Shown here piece after piece: positions 1 to 7,213 of a stretch of 7,266 nucleotides of DNA. The position numbers were made by a program, and so were the translations under genes. The notes under the pieces were generated by a model, which saw nothing but the letters and a program-made list of their open reading frames with translations, ran no database searches and was not told the DNA's origin. Position 1 is the stretch's first letter. Each line of letters begins with the position of its first letter. The stretch is from Spirochaetaceae bacterium (lineage in GTDB: Bacteria > Spirochaetota > Spirochaetia > Treponematales > Breznakiellaceae), in the NCBI GenBank assembly GCA_031288215.1, contig JAITRV010000003.1:1-7266 (forward strand). Direction: 5' to 3'.

Positions 1-80
1 CGCCGCGGGGGATAAGCCTTCAGGCCCCGTCACAACACGGCGCCCAAGCAGGTGCGTAGGGCGTTCAGCCGAGCAGGCGA

Positions 81-97
81 CCGGGCGTGGGGCCCGG
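81..97. repeat. Perfect hairpin in tandem unit 1
   Basis: CCGGGC and GCCCGG form a six-base-pair GC-only stem around the loop GTGGG. The same 17-mer recurs in unit 2. No T-run follows on either strand, so it is not a standard intrinsic terminator. Confidence 0.75.
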
Positions 98-182
98 CAC
101 AGGCCGCCGCGGGGGATAAGACTTCAGGCCCCGTCACAACACGGCGCCCAAGCGAGCGTAGGGCGTCCCGGCGAGCAGGCGA

Positions 183-199
183 CCGGGCGTGGGGCCCGG
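183..199. repeat. Perfect hairpin in tandem unit 2
   Basis: This is identical to the 17-base hairpin of unit 1 (CCGGGC, loop GTGGG, GCCCGG). Its first 16 bases appear again at 581-596, at the junction of the two composite repeats, which links the two repeat families of this window. Confidence 0.75.
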
Positions 200-300
200 C
201 ACAGGCCGCCGCGGGGGATAAGACTTCAGGCCCCGTCACAACACGGCGCCCAAGCAGGTGCGTAGGGTGTTCAGCCGAACAGGCGACCGGGCGTGGGGGG

Positions 301-365
301 CAGGCTTCTTGCAACCGTACTGCCCTCACTCCAACCGGCCATGGCTGCCGTTCCCGGCTGCGGGA
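301..365. other. Spacer between the two repeat families, no recognised gene
   Basis: This stretch separates the tandem array from the first composite repeat. I see no supported coding sequence and no clear promoter. The only local structure is a weak GCCG-TTCC-CGGC hairpin near 346-357. Confidence 0.4.
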
Positions 366-592
366 CCCGCCTCAACGCCGTAAAGGCAGGGCCGCCGGAT
401 AACCCGCCGGAAATAGCGGCACGAGCCGGCATGGGCAGAAATGGCGAAGGGGGGTGGCGGTGGGAACACATGGGGGGGACCCCCGGGGGGCCCCATGTGT
501 TCACAGCCGCCAGGACCCCCCGGCTGATCTCTTGCGTGCCGGCCCGTGCCGGGAAGACCAGCCGGCGGGGTGTCCGGCGGCCGGGCGTGGGG
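366..592. repeat. Composite fold-back repeat, unit 1
   Basis: The left arm (366-458) recurs at 593-685 with 90 of 93 bases identical. The right arm recurs as CAGGACCCCCCGGCTGATC (511-529 and 788-806) and TGCCGGCCCGTGCCGGGA (537-554 and 813-830). Left and right arms are inverted copies of each other and pair in nested order: 390-410 with 562-582 (19 of 21), 417-431 with 537-551 (14 of 15), 449-455 with 515-521 (7 of 7), 456-460 with 507-511, and 464-475 with 491-502 (12 of 12). The unit can thus form one hairpin of almost 200 bases, as DNA or RNA. No transposase, terminal inverted repeat with target duplication, or ORF is identified. A MITE-like or structured-RNA origin is inference. Confidence 0.85.
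456..511. repeat. Central hairpin of composite unit 1
   Basis: A perfect 12-bp inverted repeat (GAACACATGGGG at 464-475, CCCCATGTGTTC at 491-502) encloses a G/C-only-but-one loop of 15 bases. After a short internal loop it continues outward with GGCGG (456-460) against CCGCC (507-511). It sits at the tip of the larger fold-back. Its sequence is unrelated to the corresponding stem of unit 2. No poly-T follows it. Confidence 0.85.
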
Positions 593-872
593 CCCGCCTC
601 AACGCCGTAAAGGCAGGGCCGCCGGATAACCCGCCGGAAATAGCGGCACGGGCCGGCACGGGCAGAAACGGCGAAGGGGGGTGGCAGGGAAATACCCCGG
701 GCGATCCCTTTTGAGCAGAGAAACCAGTTATGCCGTAGGCATCAAGAGCAACGTCGCGAACAGGGGGCGACCGGGGTATTTCCCTGACAGGACCCCCCGG
801 CTGATCCCCCCATGCCGGCCCGTGCCGGGAGGATCAGGCAGCGGGGTATCCCCCGGCCGGTGCCGGCAGGGC
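593..872. repeat. Composite fold-back repeat, unit 2, abutting the lptD-like stop codon
   Basis: This is the second copy of the element at 366-592, with the same outer arms but a longer centre. Nested pairings are 617-634 with 841-858 (15 of 18), 644-658 with 813-827 (15 of 15), 676-682 with 792-798 (7 of 7) and 685-700 with 771-786 (16 of 16). The right end carries a further GGCAGGGCC (865-873), also present at 385-393 and 612-620, which suggests that a truncated third left arm begins there. The lptD-like gene ends at 873, so the repeat touches its stop codon. In the minus-strand transcript this is the first structure after translation ends. It may stall transcription or protect the mRNA end, but no T-tract makes it a textbook terminator. 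Confidence 0.85.
685..786. repeat. Central inverted repeat of composite unit 2 with 70-base loop
   Basis: CAGGGAAATACCCCGG (685-700) and CCGGGGTATTTCCCTG (771-786) are a perfect 16-bp inverted repeat. The 70-base loop (701-770) is less GC-rich than its surroundings and holds a small TGCC-GTA-GGCA hairpin (731-741) plus a possible GCGA/TCGC pairing (701-704 with 754-757). The loop is absent from unit 1. It is open in more than one frame, but no start or ribosome-binding site supports a gene. Confidence 0.85.
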
Positions 873-3800
873 CTAATAGGTAAATTTGTTTTCCTTTTCG
901 TTATAGATAATCTCGGTCTTTATTTCACTCACCGGTATCCATTGAACCGTAAAGGAAACTTCAGGGTTCATCCGGTATGCCCAGGGGGTCGCCGTTTGAT
1001 CCAGATAGGGCGTCATGGTCAGGGACAGTTTGGCGTCCCAATCCCCCAGGTGGTGGTTCAGGGAAAGGTTAATCGATTTGAGTTTGAACCCCGAATTCCT
1101 CCGGAGATCTTCCCGGTCAAAGCGGAATGAGTTGAGCAGATCGATAAACAGGTTCCGCTCCCCCTGGAGGTCCGCGCCAAAGTTTATGAAGGGAAGGTCC
1201 TGGAAATACCGGAAAATAACCGCGTTTTCTGAAGAGGTATTCAGGGACAGGTCGAGGAAGTTGAGAATCCCCAGGGTGAGTCCAAGTCCGAAGGTGAATT
1301 TCGAATAGGTATACCGCTGCATGTCAAAGAGCAGGGACGTATTGGTCCGGACAGAAAAGGAAAGCCGCCCGTCCCAGAGGGAATCCCGTTTTAATTCTCC
1401 GTTATATGCCATCCGTAAATCCCGGGGGTTTAAGCGCTCCGACTCCGAGGTATTTTGCTGCCAGCCCTGTTGGCCATTAGGCGATTGATCGCTGCTGGTA
1501 TACAAAACGTAGGTATGGGAACGGACCATGTTAAAGGAGGCGGAGAGCCCCTTCCAGACCAGGGATGAGGTAAGGCTGGTAAAGTCATCGACTTCGGGGG
1601 TGTAGACCAGGCTTTGCTGAAAATAGGTATTTGAACTGAAGCGCAAGGTTTCGGTGATATACAGGGGCTCCCAGACCTTCGTATCGAAGGGATCCTTTAA
1701 TCTCCCCCGGACATTGGTTTCGGTATACCAAATCCGAAAAAAGGCGTCCCCGGAGAAAGCGGCATCCTTGGGAGGTAAGTCCGCGGTCAAGGAGAGGGTT
1801 TGGTTCTTATCCCGGATCGACGCGGCAAGGTTCAGGCCAAGGCGGTGAATATCGATTTTTTCATCTTCCCAGTCGCCGTAAATCATCTCATAGGTCTTAT
1901 TATCCTTGCCCCCTCCGGGGATAAAAGAGGACTTTGCTATCAATCCCTGGAGGGTGTACTGGATATTGGAATTTCCCCAGACGGCGCTCTCATAGAGGGG
2001 CTTTATGGTGGTGATGGATTCCGCCGAGGTCGTAAAGGAGGTCGCGCTATAGACCCGTTCCCAGGCGGCATCCACCTGAGCGGCAGTCATCGTCGTTTCT
2101 TCTAAAAAGGAATAATCCTGCCATGCGGCGGTACCGAATACTCTGACGGCGGTGGAGTAGGCCCCGTTTGCCGGATCCTGGAAGGTAAAGGTCGTACTTC
2201 CATCGGCCCTGAAACTGGAGAGGACCGATTCCACGTCAGCCCAATCCACATCCTCCGCTTTCTTCCAGTCGGCGGGCCTGAATTGGAGTTCCGTGGTCCC
2301 CGAAGGGTTCAAAAGGTAGCCGATGGTAAACTGGGGGCCGCCGCGGAGGGGGATATTGAAGCGCTGGGCTAATGCCGGGGGCCTCAGGGGATCATCCGGG
2401 AGGGCGGCGGGATCAGCGGCGGACTCTTCCCAAGGCGGCAGGGGAACGCCAATGTCCCCCAGGGGATTCTCCGGGAGTTCTTCCTGGGAGGAGTCCGGGG
2501 AGGATGCGGCGCCGGAAGAACTATTCCCCAAGGTCAGGGGGGTTCCTGAAACGGAGGCGCTGAAAGAGTAGAGGGTCGCCTTGTCCGGGTAAAAGAAGTA
2601 GTTCCGGTTCACATCGTCAAAAAGGCCATTCCCGTCGGTAGCGGTTTTACTTCTGAAAGCGACGGCGCTGGTGAGGCTGGAAATGGACAGGCTCGATACG
2701 GCGGGAGCCAGGAAGGGGAAGGAAGGGGAGGAGGACCCGGAGAGGCGCCATTCATAGGAAGCGATGGAGCTTATCGTTGTGGTGGTGCTCGTATCATCGG
2801 TCTCCCCCTTGATGAGCTTAAACCAATCCATATCCTCGGAACGGTCTAAAAAGTCAAGATCCGTATAGGGATCGGAATAGGCGGGAAGGGTCCAGGAGAG
2901 GGACCCCAATTTCCCGCTGAGGGAACCCTTGGTAGTGAGCCGGTACCGGAAGGGGACGCCTACGGAAAAAAAACGGGAGGAATTCCATTGACTTTCGTCG
3001 TGTCCTTGCCCAAAGGGGCTATAATTACCCCCGATCTGGTAAATATTCCGGGTAAACCCAATCCCCACATCCAGGTCAAAGGTGCCGAAGCGTCCCGCGG
3101 GGGGTAAGATCACGATAGTCCCCAGGTAGAGGCCAAGGTTTGCATAGGCATCCGCGAGGAAGGAGAGGCGGGTCGTATTCGGATCCGTGGATTTCTTGCC
3201 GGTGCTCCGCAGGAAAATTCCCTCCCGGCGCCGCTCCATATCCTTACCGCCCCCCAAAATGTTGGTGATGGAACTTTCCGTAGCGGTATCCTCCGGAGAT
3301 CGGCCTAACAAATAGGTGGTGGTTTGGATAAAGGTGCCTTCCCTGGTCCGGAATCCAATAACGGGGTGAAAGATCAGCTCGTCCGAGGGAAAAATGAAAA
3401 AGGGAATATACAAAACGGGAATTTCCCCCACCTTGAGGAAGGCATTGAAAACCGCCCAGTCGGATCCGGGGAGGAGCCATAAACGGGAGGCCCGGATGGA
3501 CCAATAGCTCTCCTCTTTTTTTGCGTTGGTTATTTCCGCGTCCGCCAGGATGGTCGCCTCCTGGTCACTGCGGGAAATAAGCTCCCCCTGAAAGAGATAG
3601 GCATTCTCATCCCCCGAAAGGGACCGCTCCGAGATGCCGTTCAGGAAAATACTGGACCAGTTGTCGAGATCCACGGTGATGGACGCCCCCCGAAAGGTTT
3701 CGACGGTATCCCCGTCTTCCTTGATATATTCCACGTTCCCCGTGGCGGTCATGATGTTGCGGGTGCGGTTGTAGAGTATCTCCCAGGCCTTGATCCGGTG

Positions 3801-4298
3801 GGTGGCGGTTCCGTCCTTGAGGCTGACCACCACGTCTCCCTGAAGCCGGGCATATTCCTCATCCACCGTTTCCAGGGTAAAGTATTCGGTACTCCGGGCG
3901 GATTCAATAATGATGGTTTTGCCCTCGGGCTCCCCCTGACCCGCCGGGGAGGGAAGGCCGTAATGGGAACGGAGCCGGTTCGCCAGTTCCTCCCGGCCTC
4001 CCCCTTCGCTCAAGCCCAGAAGGCGGCACCAGTTGGCCAGTTCTTCCAGGGAGGAGGTCTTGATGTCCATTTCCAGGATCTTTTGTTCCGGCGTCAGCCC
4101 CGGCTCCTCCTCCGGAGCCCCCTCCCCTTCAGGCGCTTCCTCGCCCTCGGCCCCTTCATCCCCCGCCGCCCCTTCCTCGATGAGGGCGTCTTCCTCCCGG
4201 ATCTCCCCGCCCTCCTGGGAGAGGACGGGGAGCGCCCAGACCGTCAGGGCCAGAACCAGGACCGCGATCCCCGGAAGCCGGCGGCGGGACACCGTCAT
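873..4298 (-). CDS. lptD: LptD/OstA-family outer-membrane protein (LPS-assembly-type)
   Basis: This is a 1141-residue exported protein. Seen directly: an RRR n-region and hydrophobic core (residues 5-27, likely cleavage after VLS27, no lipobox Cys); an acidic Glu/Gly/Ala linker (about 28-68); a SAP-like helical segment (about 79-114); an OstA/LptA-like beta domain (about 127-270, with LQGDVVV and TATGNVEY strands); then the LptD-type block GEIPVLYIPFFIFPSDE near 291-307; then a long alternating-strand region ending in KFTY, with a C-terminal aromatic residue as in barrel proteins. A Ser/Pro/acidic insert lies at about 592-643. Cys91 is the only cysteine, so the disulfides of proteobacterial LptD cannot form. 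In known LptD the periplasmic domain receives lipid from LptA and the barrel inserts it into the outer leaflet. Treponemes generally lack classical LPS, so the substrate here may be another glycolipid (inference). The start is fixed by the ATGA overlap with uvrA and an upstream GGAGG. The gene name is by homology of architecture only. Confidence 0.85.
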   Translation of the reverse strand: MTVSRRRLPGIAVLVLALTVWALPVLSQEGGEIREEDALIEEGAAGDEGAEGEEAPEGEGAPEEEPGLTPEQKILEMDIKTSSLEELANWCRLLGLSEGGGREELANRLRSHYGLPSPAGQGEPEGKTIIIESARSTEYFTLETVDEEYARLQGDVVVSLKDGTATHRIKAWEILYNRTRNIMTATGNVEYIKEDGDTVETFRGASITVDLDNWSSIFLNGISERSLSGDENAYLFQGELISRSDQEATILADAEITNAKKEESYWSIRASRLWLLPGSDWAVFNAFLKVGEIPVLYIPFFIFPSDELIFHPVIGFRTREGTFIQTTTYLLGRSPEDTATESSITNILGGGKDMERRREGIFLRSTGKKSTDPNTTRLSFLADAYANLGLYLGTIVILPPAGRFGTFDLDVGIGFTRNIYQIGGNYSPFGQGHDESQWNSSRFFSVGVPFRYRLTTKGSLSGKLGSLSWTLPAYSDPYTDLDFLDRSEDMDWFKLIKGETDDTSTTTTISSIASYEWRLSGSSSPSFPFLAPAVSSLSISSLTSAVAFRSKTATDGNGLFDDVNRNYFFYPDKATLYSFSASVSGTPLTLGNSSSGAASSPDSSQEELPENPLGDIGVPLPPWEESAADPAALPDDPLRPPALAQRFNIPLRGGPQFTIGYLLNPSGTTELQFRPADWKKAEDVDWADVESVLSSFRADGSTTFTFQDPANGAYSTAVRVFGTAAWQDYSFLEETTMTAAQVDAAWERVYSATSFTTSAESITTIKPLYESAVWGNSNIQYTLQGLIAKSSFIPGGGKDNKTYEMIYGDWEDEKIDIHRLGLNLAASIRDKNQTLSLTADLPPKDAAFSGDAFFRIWYTETNVRGRLKDPFDTKVWEPLYITETLRFSSNTYFQQSLVYTPEVDDFTSLTSSLVWKGLSASFNMVRSHTYVLYTSSDQSPNGQQGWQQNTSESERLNPRDLRMAYNGELKRDSLWDGRLSFSVRTNTSLLFDMQRYTYSKFTFGLGLTLGILNFLDLSLNTSSENAVIFRYFQDLPFINFGADLQGERNLFIDLLNSFRFDREDLRRNSGFKLKSINLSLNHHLGDWDAKLSLTMTPYLDQTATPWAYRMNPEVSFTVQWIPVSEIKTEIIYNEKENKFTY

Positions 4299-4310
4299 AT
4301 CCTCCGCTCC
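4295..4310 (-). promoter_or_regulatory. ATGA stop/start overlap and ribosome-binding site of the lptD-like gene
   Basis: On the minus strand the uvrA end reads GGAGCGGAGGATATGA. The TGA of uvrA and the ATG of the next gene share bases. Two Shine-Dalgarno-like tracts precede the ATG: GGAG at 4307-4310 (8-base spacing, favourable) and GGAGG at 4301-4305 (2-base spacing, tight). This favours translational coupling and fixes the start at 4298. Confidence 0.8.
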
Positions 4311-7210
4311 GAACCCTTGGGCCCGCCGGAATGGCGATTCCCCCGGAGTGGCGGCCCCTTGCGGTCCAGCATCTCCCTGAGGTATTTGCCCGTATAGGAG
4401 CGGGGATAGGCGGCTACTTCCTCGGGGGCGCCGATCACCACCACCTCCCCGCCACGGTCCCCCCCTTCGGGGCCCAGGTCGATGAGGTGGTCCGCCTGGA
4501 GGAGCACGTCCAGGTTATGCTCGATCATCACCACCGTGTTGCCCTGATCCACCAGGCGCTGGATCACCTCCATGAGCTGCTTCACGTCGGCAAAATGAAG
4601 CCCCGTGGTGGGCTCGTCCAGAATATAGAGGGTCTTGCCCGTGGACCGCTTGGACAGCTCCAGGGCCAGCTTGACCCGTTGGGCCTCTCCCCCGGAAAGG
4701 GTCAGGGCGGACTGGCCCAGCTTGACGTAGCCCAGCCCCACCGAGAGGAGAGTGTCCATCTTCCGGGCGATATGGGGGATATAGGCGAAGAATTCCGCCG
4801 CCTCCTCGATGGTCATGTCCAGCACGTCGGCAATGTTCTTGCCCTTGTAGCGGATCTCCAGGGTTTCCTTGTTGAAGCGCTGCCCGCGGCACACATCGCA
4901 GGTGATGTATACGTCGGGGAGGAAATTCATCTCGATCTTGATGGTCCCGTCCCCCTGGCAGTTCTCGCACCGTCCCCCCTTCACGTTAAAGGAAAAACGC
5001 CCGGGCTTGTATCCCCGCATCTTGGCGTCCGGGAGGCTGGCGAAAAGGTCCCGTATGGGGGTAAACACCCCCACATAAGTCGCGGGGTTTGAGCGGGGCG
5101 TCCTGCCGATGGGGCTCTGGTCGATGTCGATAACCTTGTCGATGAATTCCGCCCCCTCCAGTTCCCGGTAGGCCCCCTCATGGTGGTTGGCCCGGTTGAC
5201 CCGGTTGAACAGGGCCGGGTAGAGCACGTCCGAGAGGAGGGTGGACTTGCCGGAACCGGAAACCCCGGTGATGCAGGTGAAGACCCCCAGGGGAATCTCC
5301 ACGTCGATACCCTTGAGGTTATGCTCCGATACCCCGGTGAGGCGGATCCGGCGGCCGTTCCCCTGCCGCCGCTCGGCGGGGATGGGCATGGTGAGGGTCC
5401 CCGCCAGGTATTGGCCGGTGAGGCTTTCGCCGACGCGCATCACCTCATCGGGGGCGCCCTGGGCCACCACCTTTCCCCCGTGCACCCCCGCGCCGGGCCC
5501 CAGGTCAACAATATAGTCCGCGGTACGCAGGGTCTGCTCGTCGTGCTCCACCACGATGAGGGTGTTCCCCAGGTTGCGGAGGTAGAGCAGGGTGTCGATG
5601 AGCCGCTGGTTGTCCCGCTGATGGAGGCCGATGGAGGGTTCATCCAGGATATAGAGGACCCCCACGAGGCTGGAACCTATCTGGGTGGCCAGACGGATCC
5701 GCTGGGCCTCCCCCCCGGAGAGGGTGGCGGCCTTCCGTTCCAGGGTCAGGTAGTCCAGACCCACGTTTTTCATGAACCCCAAGCGGGCGTTTATTTCCTT
5801 TAATATCTGGACGGCTATTTTTTTTTCGGTTTTGGTGAGCTTGAGGGTTTCAAAGAATTTGAGGGAATCGGTAACGGATAAACCGGTCAGATCCCAGATA
5901 CTCTTGCCCCCGACGGTTACCGCCAGGACCTCCGGCTTGAGCCGCTTCCCCCCGCAGTCCTCGCAGGGTTTCTGGCTCATGAACTTCTCCAGCCATTCCT
6001 TGATCCCGGGGGACTGGGTTTCCAGGTAGCGGCGCTTCAGGTCCTCCAGCACCCCGGGGAAACGGGTATTGTAATCGAAGTAACCGGTTCTGTCCTTGTT
6101 TTCATAGTGGACGTCGATGCTTTCCTTACTGCCGCAGAGGATGGCGTCCAGGGCCTTTTTGGGCAGGTCCTTGAAGGGGGTGTCCAGGCTGAACTTGAAG
6201 TGCCGGGCCAGGCTCTCAAAGCGGCTGCGGTGCCAGGCGGATTCGGGGTTGTAGGGCACACAGCCCCCCTCGTTAAAGGACAGGCTGCGGTTGGGGATCA
6301 CCAGGTCCGGGTCGAACTCCAGCTTCGCCCCCAGGCCGGAACAGGAGGGGCAGGCCCCGAAGGGGTTGTTAAAGGAAAAAAGCCGGGGCTGAAGTTCCGG
6401 GATGGAGATACCGCAGTCGGGGCAGGCGTTTTTCTGGCTGAAAAAACGTTCCGTAAAGCCCCCTTCGCCTTCGGCTCCGGAGGACGCGCCCCGGGGCCCC
6501 TGGGACAGCACCAGCATGATGCCGTCCGATGCTTCCAGGGCGGCCTCCACGGATTCCGCCAGCCGGGACCGGATATCCGGCCCTATCACCAGCCGGTCCA
6601 CCACGATCTCGATGGTATGCTTCTTCTGCTTATCCAGGCTGACCGCCTCTTCCAGGTTTACCGGTACGCCGTCGATCCGGGCCCGGGCAAATCCCGCTTT
6701 TTTCGCGTCCTCCAGGATCTTCTGGTGCTCCCCCTTCTTGCCCCGGATCACCGGCGCGAGGATCTGAATCCGGAAGCCCTCCTCCATCTGCAGGATGGTG
6801 TCGATGATCTGGTCCACGGGCTGTTCCCGGATCTCCCGGCCGCAGACCGGGCAGTGGGGTACGCCGATCCGGGCATAGAGGAGGCGGTAGTAGTCGTAGA
6901 TCTCCGTGACCGTCCCCACGATGGACCGGGGGTTCCGGTGGGTGGTTTTTTGTTCTATAGAAATAGCCGGGGAAAGCCCCTCGATATAGTCCAGGTCGGG
7001 CTTGTCCATGCGGCCCAAAAACTGCCGGGCATAGGCGGAGAGGCTCTCCACATAGCGGCGCTGCCCTTCGGCAAAGATCGTATCAAAGGCCAGAGAACTT
7101 TTTCCCGAACCGGAGAGGCCGGAAATAACGATGAGCTTATCCCGGGGAAGTTCCAGGTCGATGTTTTTTAAATTGTGTTCCCGGGCGCCTTTTATGATTA
7201 ATTTATCCAT
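4295..7210 (-). CDS. uvrA: Excinuclease ABC subunit A (UvrA)
   Basis: This is the cytosolic DNA-damage sensor of nucleotide excision repair; the UvrA dimer scans DNA, loads UvrB, and is released by ATP turnover. The protein has 971 residues (family about 940-970) and two ABC ATPase halves. First half: Walker A GLSGSGKSS (31-39, Lys37), CPVC at 120-123, zinc cysteines C263/C266 and C287/C290, CEDC at 416-419, signature LSGGEAQ (497-503), Walker B ILDEP (D523, E524), H-loop His556. Second half: Walker A GVSGSGKST (649-657, Lys655), the C-terminal zinc finger C748/C751 with C771/C774 that contacts DNA, signature LSGGEAQ (838-844), Walker B ILDEP (D865, E866), H-loop His898. All key residues are present. 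A short basic tail (about 950-971) extends past the usual end. ATG at 7210 is chosen because it gives the family N-terminus (DKLIIKGAREHNLKNI). No strong Shine-Dalgarno precedes it, only GGG six bases upstream. It overlaps the downstream gene by four bases. Confidence 0.98.
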   Translation of the reverse strand: MDKLIIKGAREHNLKNIDLELPRDKLIVISGLSGSGKSSLAFDTIFAEGQRRYVESLSAYARQFLGRMDKPDLDYIEGLSPAISIEQKTTHRNPRSIVGTVTEIYDYYRLLYARIGVPHCPVCGREIREQPVDQIIDTILQMEEGFRIQILAPVIRGKKGEHQKILEDAKKAGFARARIDGVPVNLEEAVSLDKQKKHTIEIVVDRLVIGPDIRSRLAESVEAALEASDGIMLVLSQGPRGASSGAEGEGGFTERFFSQKNACPDCGISIPELQPRLFSFNNPFGACPSCSGLGAKLEFDPDLVIPNRSLSFNEGGCVPYNPESAWHRSRFESLARHFKFSLDTPFKDLPKKALDAILCGSKESIDVHYENKDRTGYFDYNTRFPGVLEDLKRRYLETQSPGIKEWLEKFMSQKPCEDCGGKRLKPEVLAVTVGGKSIWDLTGLSVTDSLKFFETLKLTKTEKKIAVQILKEINARLGFMKNVGLDYLTLERKAATLSGGEAQRIRLATQIGSSLVGVLYILDEPSIGLHQRDNQRLIDTLLYLRNLGNTLIVVEHDEQTLRTADYIVDLGPGAGVHGGKVVAQGAPDEVMRVGESLTGQYLAGTLTMPIPAERRQGNGRRIRLTGVSEHNLKGIDVEIPLGVFTCITGVSGSGKSTLLSDVLYPALFNRVNRANHHEGAYRELEGAEFIDKVIDIDQSPIGRTPRSNPATYVGVFTPIRDLFASLPDAKMRGYKPGRFSFNVKGGRCENCQGDGTIKIEMNFLPDVYITCDVCRGQRFNKETLEIRYKGKNIADVLDMTIEEAAEFFAYIPHIARKMDTLLSVGLGYVKLGQSALTLSGGEAQRVKLALELSKRSTGKTLYILDEPTTGLHFADVKQLMEVIQRLVDQGNTVVMIEHNLDVLLQADHLIDLGPEGGDRGGEVVVIGAPEEVAAYPRSYTGKYLREMLDRKGPPLRGNRHSGGPKGSERRI

Positions 7211-7213
7211 AAC

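Larger units (their letters stand above)
1..300. repeat. Tandem array of a 102-104 bp GC-rich unit, three copies
   Basis: Three head-to-tail copies start at 1, 105 and 207, each beginning CGCCGCGGGGGATAAG, and the third decays near 298-300. Copy 1 (1-92) and copy 3 (207-298) differ at only three positions: C/A at 17, and two C/T or G/A changes in the GGGCGTTCAGCCGAGCAGG part. Copy 2 is two bases shorter and diverges around 152-172. Each full copy contains the hairpin CCGGGC-GTGGG-GCCCGG; in copy 3 the right arm is lost. Open frames cross the array on both strands, but the 104-bp period breaks frame and no ribosome-binding site or known protein is seen, so it is treated as non-coding. It may continue past the left edge. 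It is not a CRISPR: the units have no unique spacers. The function is unknown. Confidence 0.9.

Noticed and set aside
1..300. CRISPR array
   Set aside because: The units are 102-104 bp and similar throughout. There is no short repeat with unique spacers and no cas gene in the window.
30..402. Open frames of about 100-116 codons on both strands across the tandem array, with a 34-residue repeat
   Set aside because: They are open because the repeats are GC-rich with few stop codons. Both strands are open at once, the 104-bp step breaks the frame between units 1 and 2, and no ribosome-binding site is seen.
464..502. Intrinsic (Rho-independent) terminator
   Set aside because: The stem is strong, but no T-run follows on either strand, and the hairpin is about 370 bases beyond the stop codon of the lptD-like gene.
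366..872. Integron attC sites
   Set aside because: Treponemes can carry chromosomal integrons and attC sites are imperfect palindromes, but I do not find paired RYYYAAC/GTTRRRY core sites at the ends, and no cassette ORFs lie between the units.
681..1130. Plus-strand 149-codon frame starting in composite unit 2
   Set aside because: It runs antisense into the end of the lptD-like gene and its first half is repeat sequence. No family similarity is recognised.
6107..7171. Plus-strand 354-codon frame opposite uvrA (also 4331-5092 and 5180-5803)
   Set aside because: These are antisense shadows of a strongly conserved, GC-rich gene, with low-complexity composition and no recognisable domain.
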